From contig JABRWF010000004.1 in NCBI GenBank assembly GCA_018343915.1, positions 1,364,001 through 1,428,000 of the forward strand: 64,000 nt of DNA, written 5' to 3'. A program made the translations under genes and the position numbers. Below are positions 24,784 to 37,996 of this stretch, one piece after another. The DNA comes from Agroathelia rolfsii (lineage: Eukaryota > Basidiomycota > Agaricomycetes > Amylocorticiales > Amylocorticiaceae). Numbering within the stretch: position 1 is the first letter of the stretch; each line of letters begins with the position of its first letter. The notes below the pieces were generated by a model. The model worked only from the letters and a program-made list of their open reading frames with translations. It was not told where the DNA came from and ran no database searches.

Positions 24784-27700
24784 ATGAAGCTCTTCAAGGC
24801 ACTAGGGGTGGCCATCCACCTCTTCAACGCGGCGTTAGCTCTCAATGTCTTTGAGCGCCGCAATTCGACTGGGTTGACTAACGATGTAACATGGGATCCA
24901 TGTATGTGCAGTATAATACATATAAGAGCTTGAGCAAACGTGGCCAACTCATACAATTTATATGATCAGATTCTCTATCCATCTTTGGCCAGCGTGTCTT
25001 TATTCTGTCTGCAGAATACCACCCTTGGCGATTGCCCAACCCAAACTTATGGTCGGACGTTTTTCAGGTAGTTCGCCTTATATCTTCTTGGCTGCTGTCA
25101 TTAACTCCACCTAAACAGAAAATCAAAGACAACGGCTTCAACACCGTGTCATTCTATACCCACTGGGGGCTCTATTTCCCCACACCAACCACAAACAATA
25201 GTCATGGCGACTTCGCCCAGGGCACTTACCGCGACGTCCAGACCTTCATCGACGCTGCACGGGATGCTGGACTTTTCATGATTGCTAGGTCGATTGTTTC
25301 TATCAGTGTAGTCTGCCACCGTCGGCTGATTTATTCTTGCTCGTCTATATTTTTAGGCCAGGACCATACATCAGTCTGTATTTCTCCGCTTCAACCCATG
25401 TGAAGATAGTGAAGGGTGATCTCATGACTTCGGTTTTCTGTTCTAGATGGTGAGACAACCGGCGGTGGTTTCCCTGGATGGGTAGGAAACATTGCAGGTT
25501 CGCTACGGACGGATAATGTAAATTATACTCAAGGTATGCTCTCTTCAAAGCTTTCTCTATTCATATTTCTTTCTCACCCGCTATAGCATGGACGCCATAT
25601 CTCACTGAGATAGCACAGATCGTTGCTAAGAATCAAATTACAAATGGTGGTCCAAGTATGTGTCGGTCCACAGATCTTGTTTGCGCTCGCAGTTCGTCTG
25701 TGTTTCTAAAATAAATCATCCAGTTATCCTTGTACAAGCCGAAAATGAATACAACGAGGGATCTACCCACAATGACTATATGCAGGCGATCATCAATCTT
25801 TATCGGGCTCAAGGAATTGTTATCCGTAATTAAGCTATCCTTTCATGAAGGAAAGCGATAGGATACTGAAAATTTTGACATTAATATGTAGCCATTACAT
25901 TCAATGATCAGCATGGCGGCGCTACGGGTAACTTTTCGCCAGATCTTCCAACCTTAGGAAGCGTGAATATTTATTGGTCTGTTCAACACCTTTTTTCTCA
26001 GTCAAGGCTACTGAACTTTTCATATAGCGGAGATTCATACCCTTCGGGTCAGGTGGTGTCCACATACAGATCGGCTCACGAGGCAGATGCTTGGAGCAAT
26101 CCTTTATGCCTCGCAGAGGTTAGTGTAGACTATCGCTCCTTTGAATTAAAATTAGATTTGACACCCAATATCTTAGTTTGCAGGCGGATATCTTCTGGGA
26201 TGGGGAAATGGTCAATCAATGGCGCCCACGGGTTATGAATCATATCGTATGCAGGATCTCTATTGTTTTTTCTACATGCCTTTCTAAAATAATATAGAAA
26301 ATACGCGAGACAATGCCCAATACGAGGATGTATTCTATAAAGAAAACTAGTGAGTTCGCCATATGATCACTAGACTATATTCAATTTGACCATCGACTGC
26401 ATAAATAGTGCTCAGACCGCAACAATCATGAGTATGTGGCTGATATTTGCAACTTTATGTTCTTGACTGAGCAATCATTACTTTCCAGACATTTATAGTA
26501 AGTAAAACAAAGGACGCATATGCCAATTTTCGGAACATTTCATAAAATTTGCGTTTTCAAGTGCTTTTCGGCGGGACAAACTGGGGCCAGACAGCAGAGC
26601 CAACAGTATACACGAGCTACGACTACGGAGCCGGTATTGATGAGAATCGAGTCTTGACGCCCAAAATGCCCGAGATGAGACTACAAGGTGCGCGCCCTGT
26701 TTAAAACGCATACATCCACTTTGGCTAACATTACAACCCTCTCATAATCAAAGGCTCATTCTTACGCGTATCACGAGACTTGTATGATGCGACTTACATC
26801 GCTAACGGCACAAACTACACCAGCTCGAGCATTATATACGTTTCCAACTCTCAGAACCTGAATACTGGTACTGGCTTCTATTTCGTCAGACACGAAGACA
26901 CTACGTGCGTAATGTACCTGTCACTTGGATAGTTGTGATACTAAGTAAATTGCTTTATAGATCGACGGCTCTGACAACAACTACTGTCAATGTCTCGACA
27001 TCGCTTGGAGAACTCACCATACCCAAGAGTGGATCGTTGACTATAAATGGAGAGGAAATGAAGATCCTCGTAACAGATTATGTCTTTGGCGCCACCAATA
27101 CACATATACCCTATTCCACGGCTGAGTAGGTATATGCGAATTTCTTATAAAGATAGTAGCTGATTTCCAATAATGTAGGATCATGACATGGTCCACGTAA
27201 GCTTAATATGTATCTCTAAGAGCATGTTTACTAAAAAAAACCATTGCAGCATCGGTTCCACCGATTATTTGATTCTCTACGCACAGGCGGGCCAAACAGG
27301 GGAAACAAGCTTTGTATATTCATCACAACCTAATGTCAGCCTAATCCAGACTTCGGGAACATCGTATTCATACTCTGCTGGTGTTCTTACCCTCAACTTT
27401 GCTCTATCTGGAGCACAATATGTAAAGATTGTAACAAGCACGGGATCACTCGTGGTTGTGATATTAGACAAGGCAACTGCGAGTATATGGCATGCACCGC
27501 TCATCGCGGGAAGTGGAGAGTGGGGCAACTACTTCTCGATCGGTACAAATGAAACGTGAGTAGAAGAATGTTTACTTTGGGTAACCACACACTGATGGGC
27601 TGCAACAGCGTACTTGTAGCAGGCCCTTATCTTGTTCGGAACGCATCTATTCAGGGTGATGTCCTCGAACTCGTGAGTATTGTTTGGTTCTGGAAATTAC

Positions 27701-29487
27701 AAAAATTTAATCGACTTGATCCAAATTTAGAATGGAGACTTGAATGGGACGACCACAGTCGAATTCATCGCACCATCAACTGTTGATAAGCTGGTGTGGA
27801 ATGGAAACAGCGTGCCATCTTTGACGCATACAAGCCGTGGATCATATGTCGCCAACATCAGCTCTGTTACAGTAGCTGCATTGCCCTCACTTGGACCGTG
27901 GAAAGTTCTCGGAAGGTGAGATAATCCGCTTTTACTTATTAAGACGAGAATGAGAAACAATTTACATCCATTGACTCCTTTCATAGCTTACCAGAAGCTC
28001 AAAGGACCTTCGACGACTCGAGCTTTGTCACCGCGAATCTGACAACTACCAACGTGTGTTAACCTATTTTCCGGATCTTCAAACGCACGGACAGCTCACT
28101 GTTAAAATAGTACACCAACCTTCCACCTCTCTCAGGCGAATACGTCCTCTATTCACAGCAATACGGGTTTGATTATTCATTTACTCTTAACATTAGCATG
28201 GCTCATGGCTCTCCATACAGATTTTATGGTGGTAATCTCATCTGGCGTGGTCACTTTAATGCTACCGGAAAAGAAACTGCATTCGACCTAACAGTCCAAG
28301 GTGGCTATGCCTTCGGTTATTCTGCCTTCCTCAACGGCGTATTCCTTGGTTCCAATCAAGGCAATTCAAGCGTCAGTCTTACAACAGACACCTGGAAGAT
28401 TCCTAATGGCACATTGGTGGTTGATGAAGATAATGTGTTGACTATCTTGCAAGGTATGACATCCAAGAGGTTGTAATGTTAACAAGTGCCTTACTTGACA
28501 TGTGTTCAGATCATATGGGGTAAGTTTATGCATTATTTGAAGGGTATAAACCTAATCAATAATGATTTCTTAAGCATTGTAGAGACTAGCAGTGAGTGGT
28601 GATCATAATTCAGTTATCACGCAACCGATATTAAGATTCGTCGTCCCATAGCCAATAGCGGTAAAGAACCACGCGGGATCAGAGGATACTCCATCGTTGG
28701 GGGAGACAACACCTTCAGCTATTGGAAGCTTCAGGGCAATCAGGTATACTACTGATCCGCTGAGATATCGGCTTATCAGACTCGTGTCTCAATTATTTGT
28801 TTCGTAGGGTGGCGCTGCAAATGCTCCAGATACTTATAGAGGCTATCTCAACGAAGGTGGTTTATATGCCGAGCGCATCGGTGCACATCTGCCTGCTTTC
28901 CCCGATGCTTCATGGGACACTGCGACGAACCTCAAGACAAGTGGTGCTGGTGTCAACTTCTTCAGGACTACGTTCAACTATGTGCGTTCGCTTCTGCGTT
29001 TTTTTCATATCATAGTCTCAACGAGTTTCATAATAGAATTTGCCTTCCAATGTCGATGTCCCCGTCAGGTTGGCAATTACACCGAGCGTATCGACTTCCA
29101 ATTTCCGAGTACAAATCTACCTCAACGGATGGCAGCTCGGAAAATATATCAACAACTTTGGGTATGATTCTACTCAGCCTTTCTATCATAAAACAATATG
29201 TTCATTTCCAGTAGACCCCAAACAGAATTCGTCCTTCCTGCCGGGTAAGCTTGACGACATACAGTGATTTATCACCGAGATACTAAACAGTCGACAGAAT
29301 TCTTTATCGTAACTCGGAGAACACACTAGCACTTTCGCTTTGGTCTCTTGATGAGTCGGGTGCGACGATAGCAGGTGTAAGCCTTGTCTCTGATGGGACG
29401 TTTTCTACCTCGTACAACATCCCCGACTATGATAACGCGCCAACATATATGGAACAACAAAGCCTACGGCCAAAGGGTTGGCTATAG
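24784..29487 (+). CDS. Secreted GH35 beta-galactosidase
   Basis: Hydrolyses terminal beta-D-galactosyl residues, for example from plant hemicellulose or pectin side chains; extracellular. ATG 24784 gives signal peptide MKLFKALGVAIHLFNAALAL. The TIM barrel includes SAEYHPWRLPNPNLWSDVFQ, NTVSFYTHWG, and PGPYI-NGETTGGGFPGW split by an intron. The proposed acid/base Glu lies in VILVQAENEYNEG (near 25735), and the proposed nucleophile in LAEFAGGYLLGWGNG, joined across the intron after 26120. LFGGTNWGQTAEP and YTSYDYGAGIDENR close the catalytic domain. Beta-rich domains follow to RPKGWL, TAG at 29487. Many introns of about 50-65 nt divide it, including a 23-nt exon (26409-26431) next to a 9-nt microexon (26490-26498). 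Many N-glycosylation sequons are present. No disruption was seen. Confidence 0.92.
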
Positions 29488-29584
29488 CCGCCAATGTAAA
29501 CGTTGATGCGTAACATACAAACAAAGAATTGCTATAGTCTCAAGTAAAGCAAAGGGATGTATAAAGAAAGACCATGATATGTAA

Positions 29585-31540
29585 TCAATCACTCTCATCT
29601 CCCAAGAAAGCCATGATACTTTGGCGAGCATTCAGTGACTGTACAAACAAGGTTCAAATAAACGATCTGACGAATCAAGCAACCATGAAATGATCTGACC
29701 TTTTTGGCTGGCTTTTCATCCTCCGAGGCACTCTGCTGATCGCGATCCGAAGAATGATTCTCGGCATCCCGCCCTCGTCTACGCCTACCGGAACCTTCAA
29801 CACTTTTTGCAAAGTTTTGCACGTCCTCTGCTTAGCAGTAAGTTCAATTCAAGGGAAAGCTTAAGTAGAATGATATACCAAGTTCTTGAGCAAGCTCCCG
29901 CTTTTCTTTAATTTGCTTGGCTTGTTCAAGGCCCATTCTACCCGTCATGCCAAGGCTTGTGAGAATTTCACGTAGACGGCGTATTTGCTCCTTGGGTAAA
30001 TCTTCTGCTCCCGCAAATTCTCGTGACCAGACCTTGCGAACACCACAAGCCGAGACCAAAGACTGTATATTATATTGTTGGGTCATTACAAAGAAACCAG
30101 AAGCGATAGAGTAAAGCTTAATTCAGGCGTACTAACCTTAAGGCGTTTGATTGTTTCCTCGTCTTTGGAAAGCGGTTCCGAGACACCCTTGCGCTTCTTC
30201 TTGTTGTTCTCATTTTTTGGTTGCTTCACAGACTTCATAGACTGTATAAGTACCTATGTTGAATATTTGCCATGACCTTTCCAAGGGAGGTAGACACGCG
30301 AGCACCTTTCCTTTCTCCTTGCTCTTTGATTCCTGCTTCCCTTTTCGTTTTCTAGCCGGCGGCTCATCGATGAGCATAGACAGCTCCGAATCACCGTCGG
30401 ACTGAAATGCAAGGCATCAGTGAAACTGAGACAAATACCTCGTTCAACAAAATGGAACAATAGAGAAACAGTTGATGATTGATGTAGGCACACACAGTAA
30501 TGATGGTGGCGAGAAGACCCGATCACATACCCAGTCAACCTCCATTTCCTGGCCGTTGGTGGCTTGATTATTTACATGGGCATCTAAAGCCGTAGGAACA
30601 CTGAGCTTTCGATTTTTGGAATTGTGAGCTATTTCTGCTGGTGTGTTGTCTGCCTCTTCGTCTTCGGATGACAGGGCAACCATCTGTCGAACAAGATCAA
30701 TACAGCCGCTAAATGCAATTTGGGGAGCCGGGGCATGATCACAGCCAGTACAATGATAGCAAGAATGAACGGCACCTTGGACGAAGAAGCTTCTCGAGAT
30801 TCGTTAGTTTTGGACAGAATACGTGTGATGTCCAACGCATCGGTTGACTGTCCACTGGCCATGTTAGACCGTTTCATGCTCTTGTTTTTCGATTTTCCTC
30901 CGACACCGGAACTGCGGGTCTTTGCTTCATCGACGTCAGAAGATAAGGGAGAAACGGCAGCTTTCCGTTTTTTTATCGTGGCCTTGAGCTGCGTTGAAGT
31001 TGAGCCGAGAGCTGAGGCAATTTCGTTTTCACGTCTATCTTTTTCGGCCCTTGATACTGTCGATGTATCACCCGAGTTGCTTCCTTTGAGAGGTTTTCGG
31101 GAGGTGGTCGTAGCAATATCTCTTTGACTCACATCCTCCTAAACAAAAGGAGCAAGGAACGCCGACGTCACATCATTATGAAACATAGTAACGGGTAACG
31201 GGATGTGATTGATTGAACGTACAGCAGCAGCCTTAACAGCCTCATTCAAGACAGGCTTGTACTGAGGCGCATCAAGTGTACCTGGACTGAGACCAAACTG
31301 GTCTTCAATTTGTCTGCGCACTTTCTTTGGTGTGAGTTGTCTGTATAAAATGATAACAAGTGCGGCAATACGAATGAGAGCATTCAGGAGAAATCAATAG
31401 ATAAATCAGCTGGGCCGGCCACGATGTGCCAGATGAGTATCTCAGGCTAACCCAAGCACACCGTCTCTTTCGGCTTGAAAGACAATTTCCTGGGCCGTGG
31501 AAACAAGTTCATCAATTGAAGGAGTCTCTTTATTCTTCAT
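29585..31540 (-). CDS. DEK_C / HIRIP3-like histone chaperone
   Basis: ATG 31540 gives MKNKETPSIDELVSTAQEIV; after a short intron QLTPKKVRRQIEDQFGLS completes a DEK C-terminal-type helical domain. A long disordered, Lys/Ser/Asp-rich middle follows with several basic nuclear-signal-like stretches (IKKRKAAV, ARKRKGK). The C-terminal part has IQSLVSACGVRKVWSREF, then IRRLREILTSLGMTGRM, then AKQIKEKRELAQEL, DVQNFAKSVEGSGRRRRGR. This resembles the conserved C-terminus of HIRIP3 (CGV/A, LxxLGM, IKExRE, SGSGRPRRR pattern), a HIRA-interacting H2A-H2B chaperone. The final exon, spliced after PAKK, reads SLNARQSIMAFLGDESD, TGA at 29585. A nuclear chromatin role is inferred from these motifs. It is divergent from the distant laccase gene. 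Confidence 0.72.
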
Positions 31541-33886
31541 TTACGTCTGATAGAGTAGTGATTTGGTTGATAGAGTATGTTCACAGCAGCTACCAGTACT
31601 TGGTATGATTCCTGTGAGCACGCACGCAGTAACGTCTAGTGACAAACGCGACTGTGGCAACACTGTGACGTGATGCACTGGCATGTGGCTGCACGCGCTT
31701 GCAGAGCATCGGTGGCGTCCGTTGCTGGCTGAGCACTGGCTTGAGTCTCTTGCTGCCAAGCACGACCATCCACCGTGAAATAATTCCAAAAGCGGACCTC
31801 AATCGTTACCCCTAAGGGGTCATAAAGTGTCAACTCTGTCTCTACTACAGCACAATCATTCAAGAAACTACAGGGGCTTGGATGGTGAACTTGCTAGTTG
31901 TGCTCACTGGCAAACCAATGGCATCGCGCCACCATCTTCATGCGATGTCCGGACTAGCTGAGGAATTGTACCTAGATTTCTTCTGGAAGGTGTCATTGAG
32001 GACAGACATGTATTGTCTGACCGTTCGGCGGACCTCCCGATACCCTACGTCACTCTAGTTTGCTATCAAACCCCCAGTTGGTTTTTGCGGTGAATATGTT
32101 GAACGGCTGGGCCAACCCGTTATGTATGATTCTATTTACAAACCTGATGATCCAGCATGAGCTTTTGGGGTCACAGTAATATGACTCGCCCAGGCTGCGT
32201 CAGTCTTTCTGCCGCTCTTATAGAGCTAAAAGGAATCGGCAGCAGTACTCTCTATGTCAAATGATGCCGTACCTGCGTTTTATGACTCTTCTTTCCGTCG
32301 GTATACTGTTTAGCACCCTAAAGATGCAGGTATTGAATAGCAGTGCCAAATTGATGATCCAAGCCGCCCTCTTATTTTAGATAGTATCATCGCCTTCAGT
32401 TGGCCATCAGGATGGCAATTGCAATGGCCGCCCTGATGTTTAGTAGTTAATGTCTGGCATATGCATAAGGACCAAGCATTCCAGGCAAAGACAGCTTGGC
32501 GTGCTTATGCATTTTTTTGTGAATGGTGAGTCAAAATATTCTGTCGGTACCGGTCTAGAAAACTTGGAAATCAAACGACTTGATATTGTTCTGTGACAGA
32601 AAAATAGTTGTACGTATGCCGGATCTGACGAGTTGGGCTACCGATCCTCTGATGTCCATCGGGTGCAATACATAGGTAGGGGTGCTCTGTCGCTGTCCCA
32701 AACAAGTCTTAGGCAAAGTATCTACTTAGTGACTTACCCAAGGAGATTAGTAACTAGAACTACTTGATAGAAACTTGAAATCTATTTCTGACTCGGACGA
32801 TAACCAAGTCCGTCTCTTGTGTAATCTTCATTTATCAGGAAACATCGAATGGGTTCATCGGACGTTCTTCAGCATTCCTTTGAACATGCCTTACCTCGGC
32901 AAACTGGGAATAGTCACATCTCGTCCTTATGGTCTGAGGAATCGCATACTTTCCTCTCAGAGAATGCTGACTGCTTCTAAATGAAATGGTGTAGATCCGG
33001 TTCATCCCGGTCCCTGGCTTCTCTTTACAGTTCCACGTAATACTCATATTTCCCAGCTGCACGAGAAATAGGTTCACAAGGCAAACGAGGTTCAACTGCG
33101 CGGCTGCGCAAAGCTCCAAAATTACATAGGTACAGTTCAGAGACTGGCACCAGCACACACATGACTCAATACCCATACTTGAGATGAAGGCTGTAAGTCT
33201 AGAGAGCAAACAATCTTCACCGGATGGTTGTTCCGAGTAGAAATCAAGATCACATAATGCTGTTTGCAGTAATGATACAAGGAGTGGCATATGTTCCAGA
33301 TCCCACCGCTTAAGCCCTGCTACCGGATGGCTGTCTTTGAATGGACGCCTCCATCATGATGAGTACCTTGAAAGCCATTTTTGCTGACAACTCTCATATC
33401 CTGTTCGTGCTTACTCCCAGACACGTCCCTAGCAACCCGGCCACATATGTACTAAGTACTTGAATCAATATTGCTTGCGACAGAGACATATACAATGTTG
33501 TTTCTATCCGTTGATTTCGCTCGCTACTCAGAGAATTGTGGTGTTTTTACATCCAGGAACTTTTTAATCCATATCCTTTTATCGTCTAGCACGCTGATCC
33601 ATATATTTCCGACTCTGACAGCTCCTCTGATGATCGGATTGTAATCCCCGTACGGCGCTTGCCTGGCTAGTGACGCGTCTCAGTAAAAAAAACGAAGTCA
33701 GACAACTTGAATAGTCAGACTCAATGTACCGAAAACGTCTTTTGCGACTAAAGTATGGATAAAGTGCAACTATTGTCTCTATTGCCTTCTCAAAGCAAAT
33801 GTAGCTGAAATGATATTAAGTATTCTAAAATTGAAGCACAAGAGTTGAATCCTCCAAAAATGGGCTCAGCCTACTGTCACGCTTCT
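31541..33886. other. Gene-poor stretch
   Basis: About 2.3 kb upstream of the HIRIP3-like gene. It has scattered short open frames (for example 31636-31863 minus, containing YDPLGVTIEVRFWNYF) but no chain of exons I can join and no recognised family. It may include promoter DNA and decayed sequence. Confidence 0.4.
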
Positions 33887-34617
33887 CGCACAATGAGTCT
33901 GTGACCATGTGTGACTCTTCACGACTCACCCACTCCGAGATGCTGCACAGCCATCTCCGAGACCACCGTAAGGATAGCGCAGTGCGGCACTACGAAGGCA
34001 CGAGGCATGATGTAATTGCCTGAGTCTCAGATCAGTGAGCTAGATTTCTCTTCTGGGGCTCTCATTTGCACGTACCTATGAATAACTGCATGGCTCCCTT
34101 GCTATCATAGGATCATCACACCTGGTTTTGTAACCACTCTCACGGTTTCCAGTGCCAGTGGCTTTGTTGGAGGGGCAATGCGAGCCGTGATTAGTGCTGT
34201 ACCCAAGTCAACATTTCGTGGATAATTGCCTCTTCAACTTCATGCATTATTCGGGGTTAGCGGCAACTCAAGCGAGTGTTGTATTTCGATGCCGTGTCCT
34301 GTCCGTTGTCTTCGTCAAGCTCCAATCTTAGCCTGAGCGGCTACGGTCATCCGATTTGATGTATGTGATGTTCAATTCAGCTTCAGTCGCCCAAACTTTC
34401 TCGTGTCCTCGGAGTCATGCTCTTCTGTATTTAGTTGACCCGCTTCTGCTGATATCTCGATATGACGATTTATGGATGGCGTAAAGCTATCATCCAGATG
34501 ATATTTTCTTGTTTCCATCAATGATGATAATGCTCGGAGGGCCGATGTGGTAGAATGTAGCTGGGCTAAATCAAAAGAAATCTGTTGTGCGGGTACCGCC
34601 CCGATTTCTCCGTTTAG
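33887..34617 (-). pseudogene. Unidentified coding-like exons (gene or relic)
   Basis: On the minus strand 34375-34617 is open for 81 codons, bounded by stops. It reads like protein: IGAVPAQQISFDLAQLHSTT, then LRALSSLMETRKYHLDDSFT, then HIEISAEAGQLNTEE, DTRKFGRLKLN. Downstream, ALITARIAPPTKPLALETVR then VVTKP can be joined across an intron (GTGTGA...ACTCAG) to NYIMPRAFVVPHCAILTVVS, then EMAVQHLGV, before a GTGAGT donor near 33928 and a stop at 33887-33889. I cannot link the first block to the second in frame, and I recognise no family. A decayed gene or an undescribed one are both possible. Confidence 0.3.
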
Positions 34618-35275
34618 TCACCACAGACATTGCCCTGAGGCCAACGCTGGGACTCTGCCGTACCCCATTCGACCTTTCTCGCAAAGTTGGTTCGTTTTTG
34701 CCCGGAAAATGGCGGACTAAACTCAATTACATGTCAAACTGATATTTACTTGGTATATTTTGGATACAATATAGACTTAGTAAGCTTCATTTCCCAGGTA
34801 AATCGGACAAATCTTGCAAAAAAGGACGAATAATGCTGTTTGAGAAGACATTTGATTACCATATTTGCTACCTTCCAAGAGAGCAAGGAATTCAATCAAT
34901 GCATGTCATTTATGTGATGATGGTGTAGGTCCTGTCACTCATACGCACAGGGGCCTTGCAGGCACCCGCACTTACTGTCATCCCGCTGACATACGTCCCT
35001 TGCTAACAGAGGTTTTTGATTCCTTCAGCGTTCGACCTGAATACTATCGAATCAGATTTTTTATCTGAGGATCTCAAGGCTGATTTAATCCCTCAAATCC
35101 GCAAAATGGTTTGGTGATTACATACTCAGACGCTAAAAGGTATAAATGCCAGGCCAATCACTCGTAGAACAGAAACATCAGTAGTCCTCCTCCTGTTGCG
35201 GTGGTCTGAGCTTCTCACCCCGCTCATATTCATTTACTGCGAACTGGTACTATTATTCGCGCAAATTATCCTACT
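34618..35275. promoter_or_regulatory. Laccase upstream region with TATA box
   Basis: Upstream DNA of the laccase. A TATAAAT motif at 35141-35147 lies about 130 bp before the start codon. No other exon was recognised. Confidence 0.5.
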
Positions 35276-37996
35276 ATGCACTCCCGACTGTCATTAGTAG
35301 TTGGTGCAGTCCTTGCCATGGGACACGCCTACGCTCTTAGCGTGGTCGGCCCTACCACTACCCTCGAAATCGTTAACAAACAGGTTTCTCCCGACGGCTT
35401 CACAAGAGAGTAGGTCCCTAATATTTCCCTTTATGAATACTTCTTGAGTTACTCGGGCATGTGGCTTCCGCCGCATGATACGACATGAGAAAACATAGCC
35501 AATCAAACATAGCCCGATCCGGCTGCCTGGTAATTCCCGCTGGTCTTGCTTGGCACAGGCGGGTATATTATTGCTATGTTGCTTTATTATGACAACTGTC
35601 GGTGGAGCTTGATACTAATCATTGCTATCATTGTATTACAGCGCTGTGACTGCTAATGGACAGGTACCAGGTCCACTGATTTCGGCTACCAAAGGAGACC
35701 AATTCAACATCAATGTCATCGACAAGCTAACGGACAATAGTATGGATGTAGCTACTTCCATTGTAAGTTAAGCTTTTTTATGTATTATGCATGGGCGTAA
35801 TGTTGACGATGTGCATATGCTCCAGCACTGGCACGGCCTATTTCAGCACACAACAGCTTGGGCAGACGGTCCTGCATTCGTGACTCAGTGCCCAATCATC
35901 CCTGGTGAGGGATTTTTTCATAATGCTTGTAGTAATAACTCTCATCGGTCAACCCTTATCCGGAATTCAGGTGATTCGTTTGATTACTGCTTCCGTGCAC
36001 CTGGCCAGGCCGGTACATACTGGTGGCATTCGCATCTATCTACGCAATATTGCGATGGCCTGAGTGGGCCCTTGGTAATATATGACCCATTTGATCCAAA
36101 CAAATACTTGTATGATATCGATGATGGTGAGGAAAGTCACAAGCTACTCTTTTCATTTGTTCACATGATATTATATTCTAGCATCGACTGTCATTGCTCT
36201 GACCGACTGGTAAGCCACTGCTCTTTTGTTGAATGTTTTCCTACACTTCACAGGACTCACACATGAACGTAATCTTAGGTATCATTCTCATGTCGCAGTT
36301 GGAACATTCCCAAACCCGGATGCAACGTTGTTTAACGGCCTTGGTCGCTACCAAGGTGGCCCGGCTACTGATCTCTCGGTGACAACGGTGACCAAAGGCT
36401 TGCGATACCGCCTACGCTTGGTTGCTCTGGCTTGCCATGCCCAATGGACATTTAGCATTGACAATCACAACTTCACCGTTATCGAGGTTCGTAAGATAAA
36501 AATGACACACATCTCATAATCTAGGGCGTATTGACTAACAAATATGAGAACAGGCTGACGGTATCAGTACAGCGCCGTTGACAGTTGACTCGATCGTAAT
36601 CATGCCTGCTCAGAGGTATTCGGTTGTACTACATGCCAATCAACCTGTCGGCAATTATTGGATACGTGCACTTCCAAACCTTTTCAACGGGAACATTTCC
36701 ACTGATAATGGTATCAATTCTGGTGAGTATTTTATATGCCTCCTGTATTAAGGGGATAAATGAACCGTTTGGTCTCACTACAGCTATCCTTCGCTATGTG
36801 GGTGCCCCCACCAATGAGCCTACAACTAGCCAGACCACGAGCGTTGCGCCTTTCAACGAAGTCAACTTGCACACACTTGTTAATCCGGGGTAAGATACCT
36901 CTTGTCTAGCTCACTATTGGCAAAATATATGCGCATTTTTCAATCCGCTTATTGTCAATCTTTCTTCTTCTTTTTCGAACAGTGCACCTGGACAACCGTT
37001 TCCTGGAGGTGCCGACGTTCAGATTCAACTTAACATGACCTTTGGCGCAAATGGAGCACCAGTTTTCGAAGTCAACGGAGGTATGTGACTGGATGGTTGT
37101 TGTCTAAGTGGAATATCTAACGAACAGCCCTCCTTTATCGCTTAAAGTAACTTATGCATCGCCACCGTTGCCGGTGCTCTTGCAGATCCTGAATGGCTCG
37201 CAGACGGCGCAGAGCCTTCTTCCAAGTGGATCTGTTTATACTCTACCTAGGAACAAAGTAATTGAAGTAGTGTTTAACCCGGGTGTGCTTGCCGGCGCTC
37301 CTGTGAGTTCATAATCCGACCTTTAACGCCTAAAAGCAATACTAATGTATTTTTTTCACAGCACCCTTTCCATTTGCATGGTGTAAGCCAGGGTCCAACT
37401 TAAGTAAAGCGAAAGTTCATTTTGATCCTGACTTGTTATACACAGCACGTATTTGATGTGGTGCGCAGTGCCGGAAGTACCACCTACAACTGTTAGTGGC
37501 TTCTCAGACCCTTGGTTCTACTCGTGAACACTCATCATACATGTATTCCCGTATAGATGTCAACCCCATTCGACGGGACACAGTCAATGTAGGTGGTCAA
37601 ACGGGCGGTGACCTCACTACCATCCGCTTCACGACAAATAATCCTGGGCCATGGTTCCTACACTGGTAAGTGCTAACACCTAACTTTTTCTCCACAATTC
37701 TCGTGATATTCATTGACATCGTTTATATATTTATTTAATTCACAGTCACATTGATGTCCATTTGGTAACCGGTTTGGCAATTGTGTTTGCCGAAGCTCCT
37801 GCAGATGTTGCCGCAACGAATCCTGTTCCCAGTAAGTTGTCTTCTCACCATCAAGGGGAAACGAATGGGCTTAGTGTACTTTCGTACAGACTCTTGGAAG
37901 GAACTTTGCCCGACATACTTGCCTTGGCAAGCAAATCATACGGCACAGGACCCCCCACCCACTAAGCGTTCTGTGTACGACTGGCCCATGCCTTAG
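35276..37996 (+). CDS. Secreted laccase (multicopper oxidase)
   Basis: Oxidises phenols with four-electron reduction of O2 to water; extracellular, acting in lignin/phenol turnover, melanin formation or defence. ATG 35276 gives signal peptide [20 protein letters not shown]. The four copper-binding segments are all present: L1 [20 protein letters not shown] (35826), L2 [20 protein letters not shown] (36014), L3 HPFHLHGHVFDVV (across introns near 37363-37460), and L4 [12 protein letters not shown] (37741-37785, split by an intron after WFLHC). The residue ten positions after the L4 cysteine is Leu, a class 2 (mid-potential) pattern. It ends [11 protein letters not shown] at 37994-37996. At least a dozen short introns are present. 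The sequence resembles known Rhizoctonia laccases ([26 protein letters not shown]-like motifs). No defect was seen. Confidence 0.93.

Noticed and set aside
31636..31863. Minus-strand frame upstream of the HIRIP3-like gene as an extra exon or transposon fragment
   Set aside because: It cannot be joined in frame to the next gene's first exon and shows no transposase or reverse-transcriptase motif.
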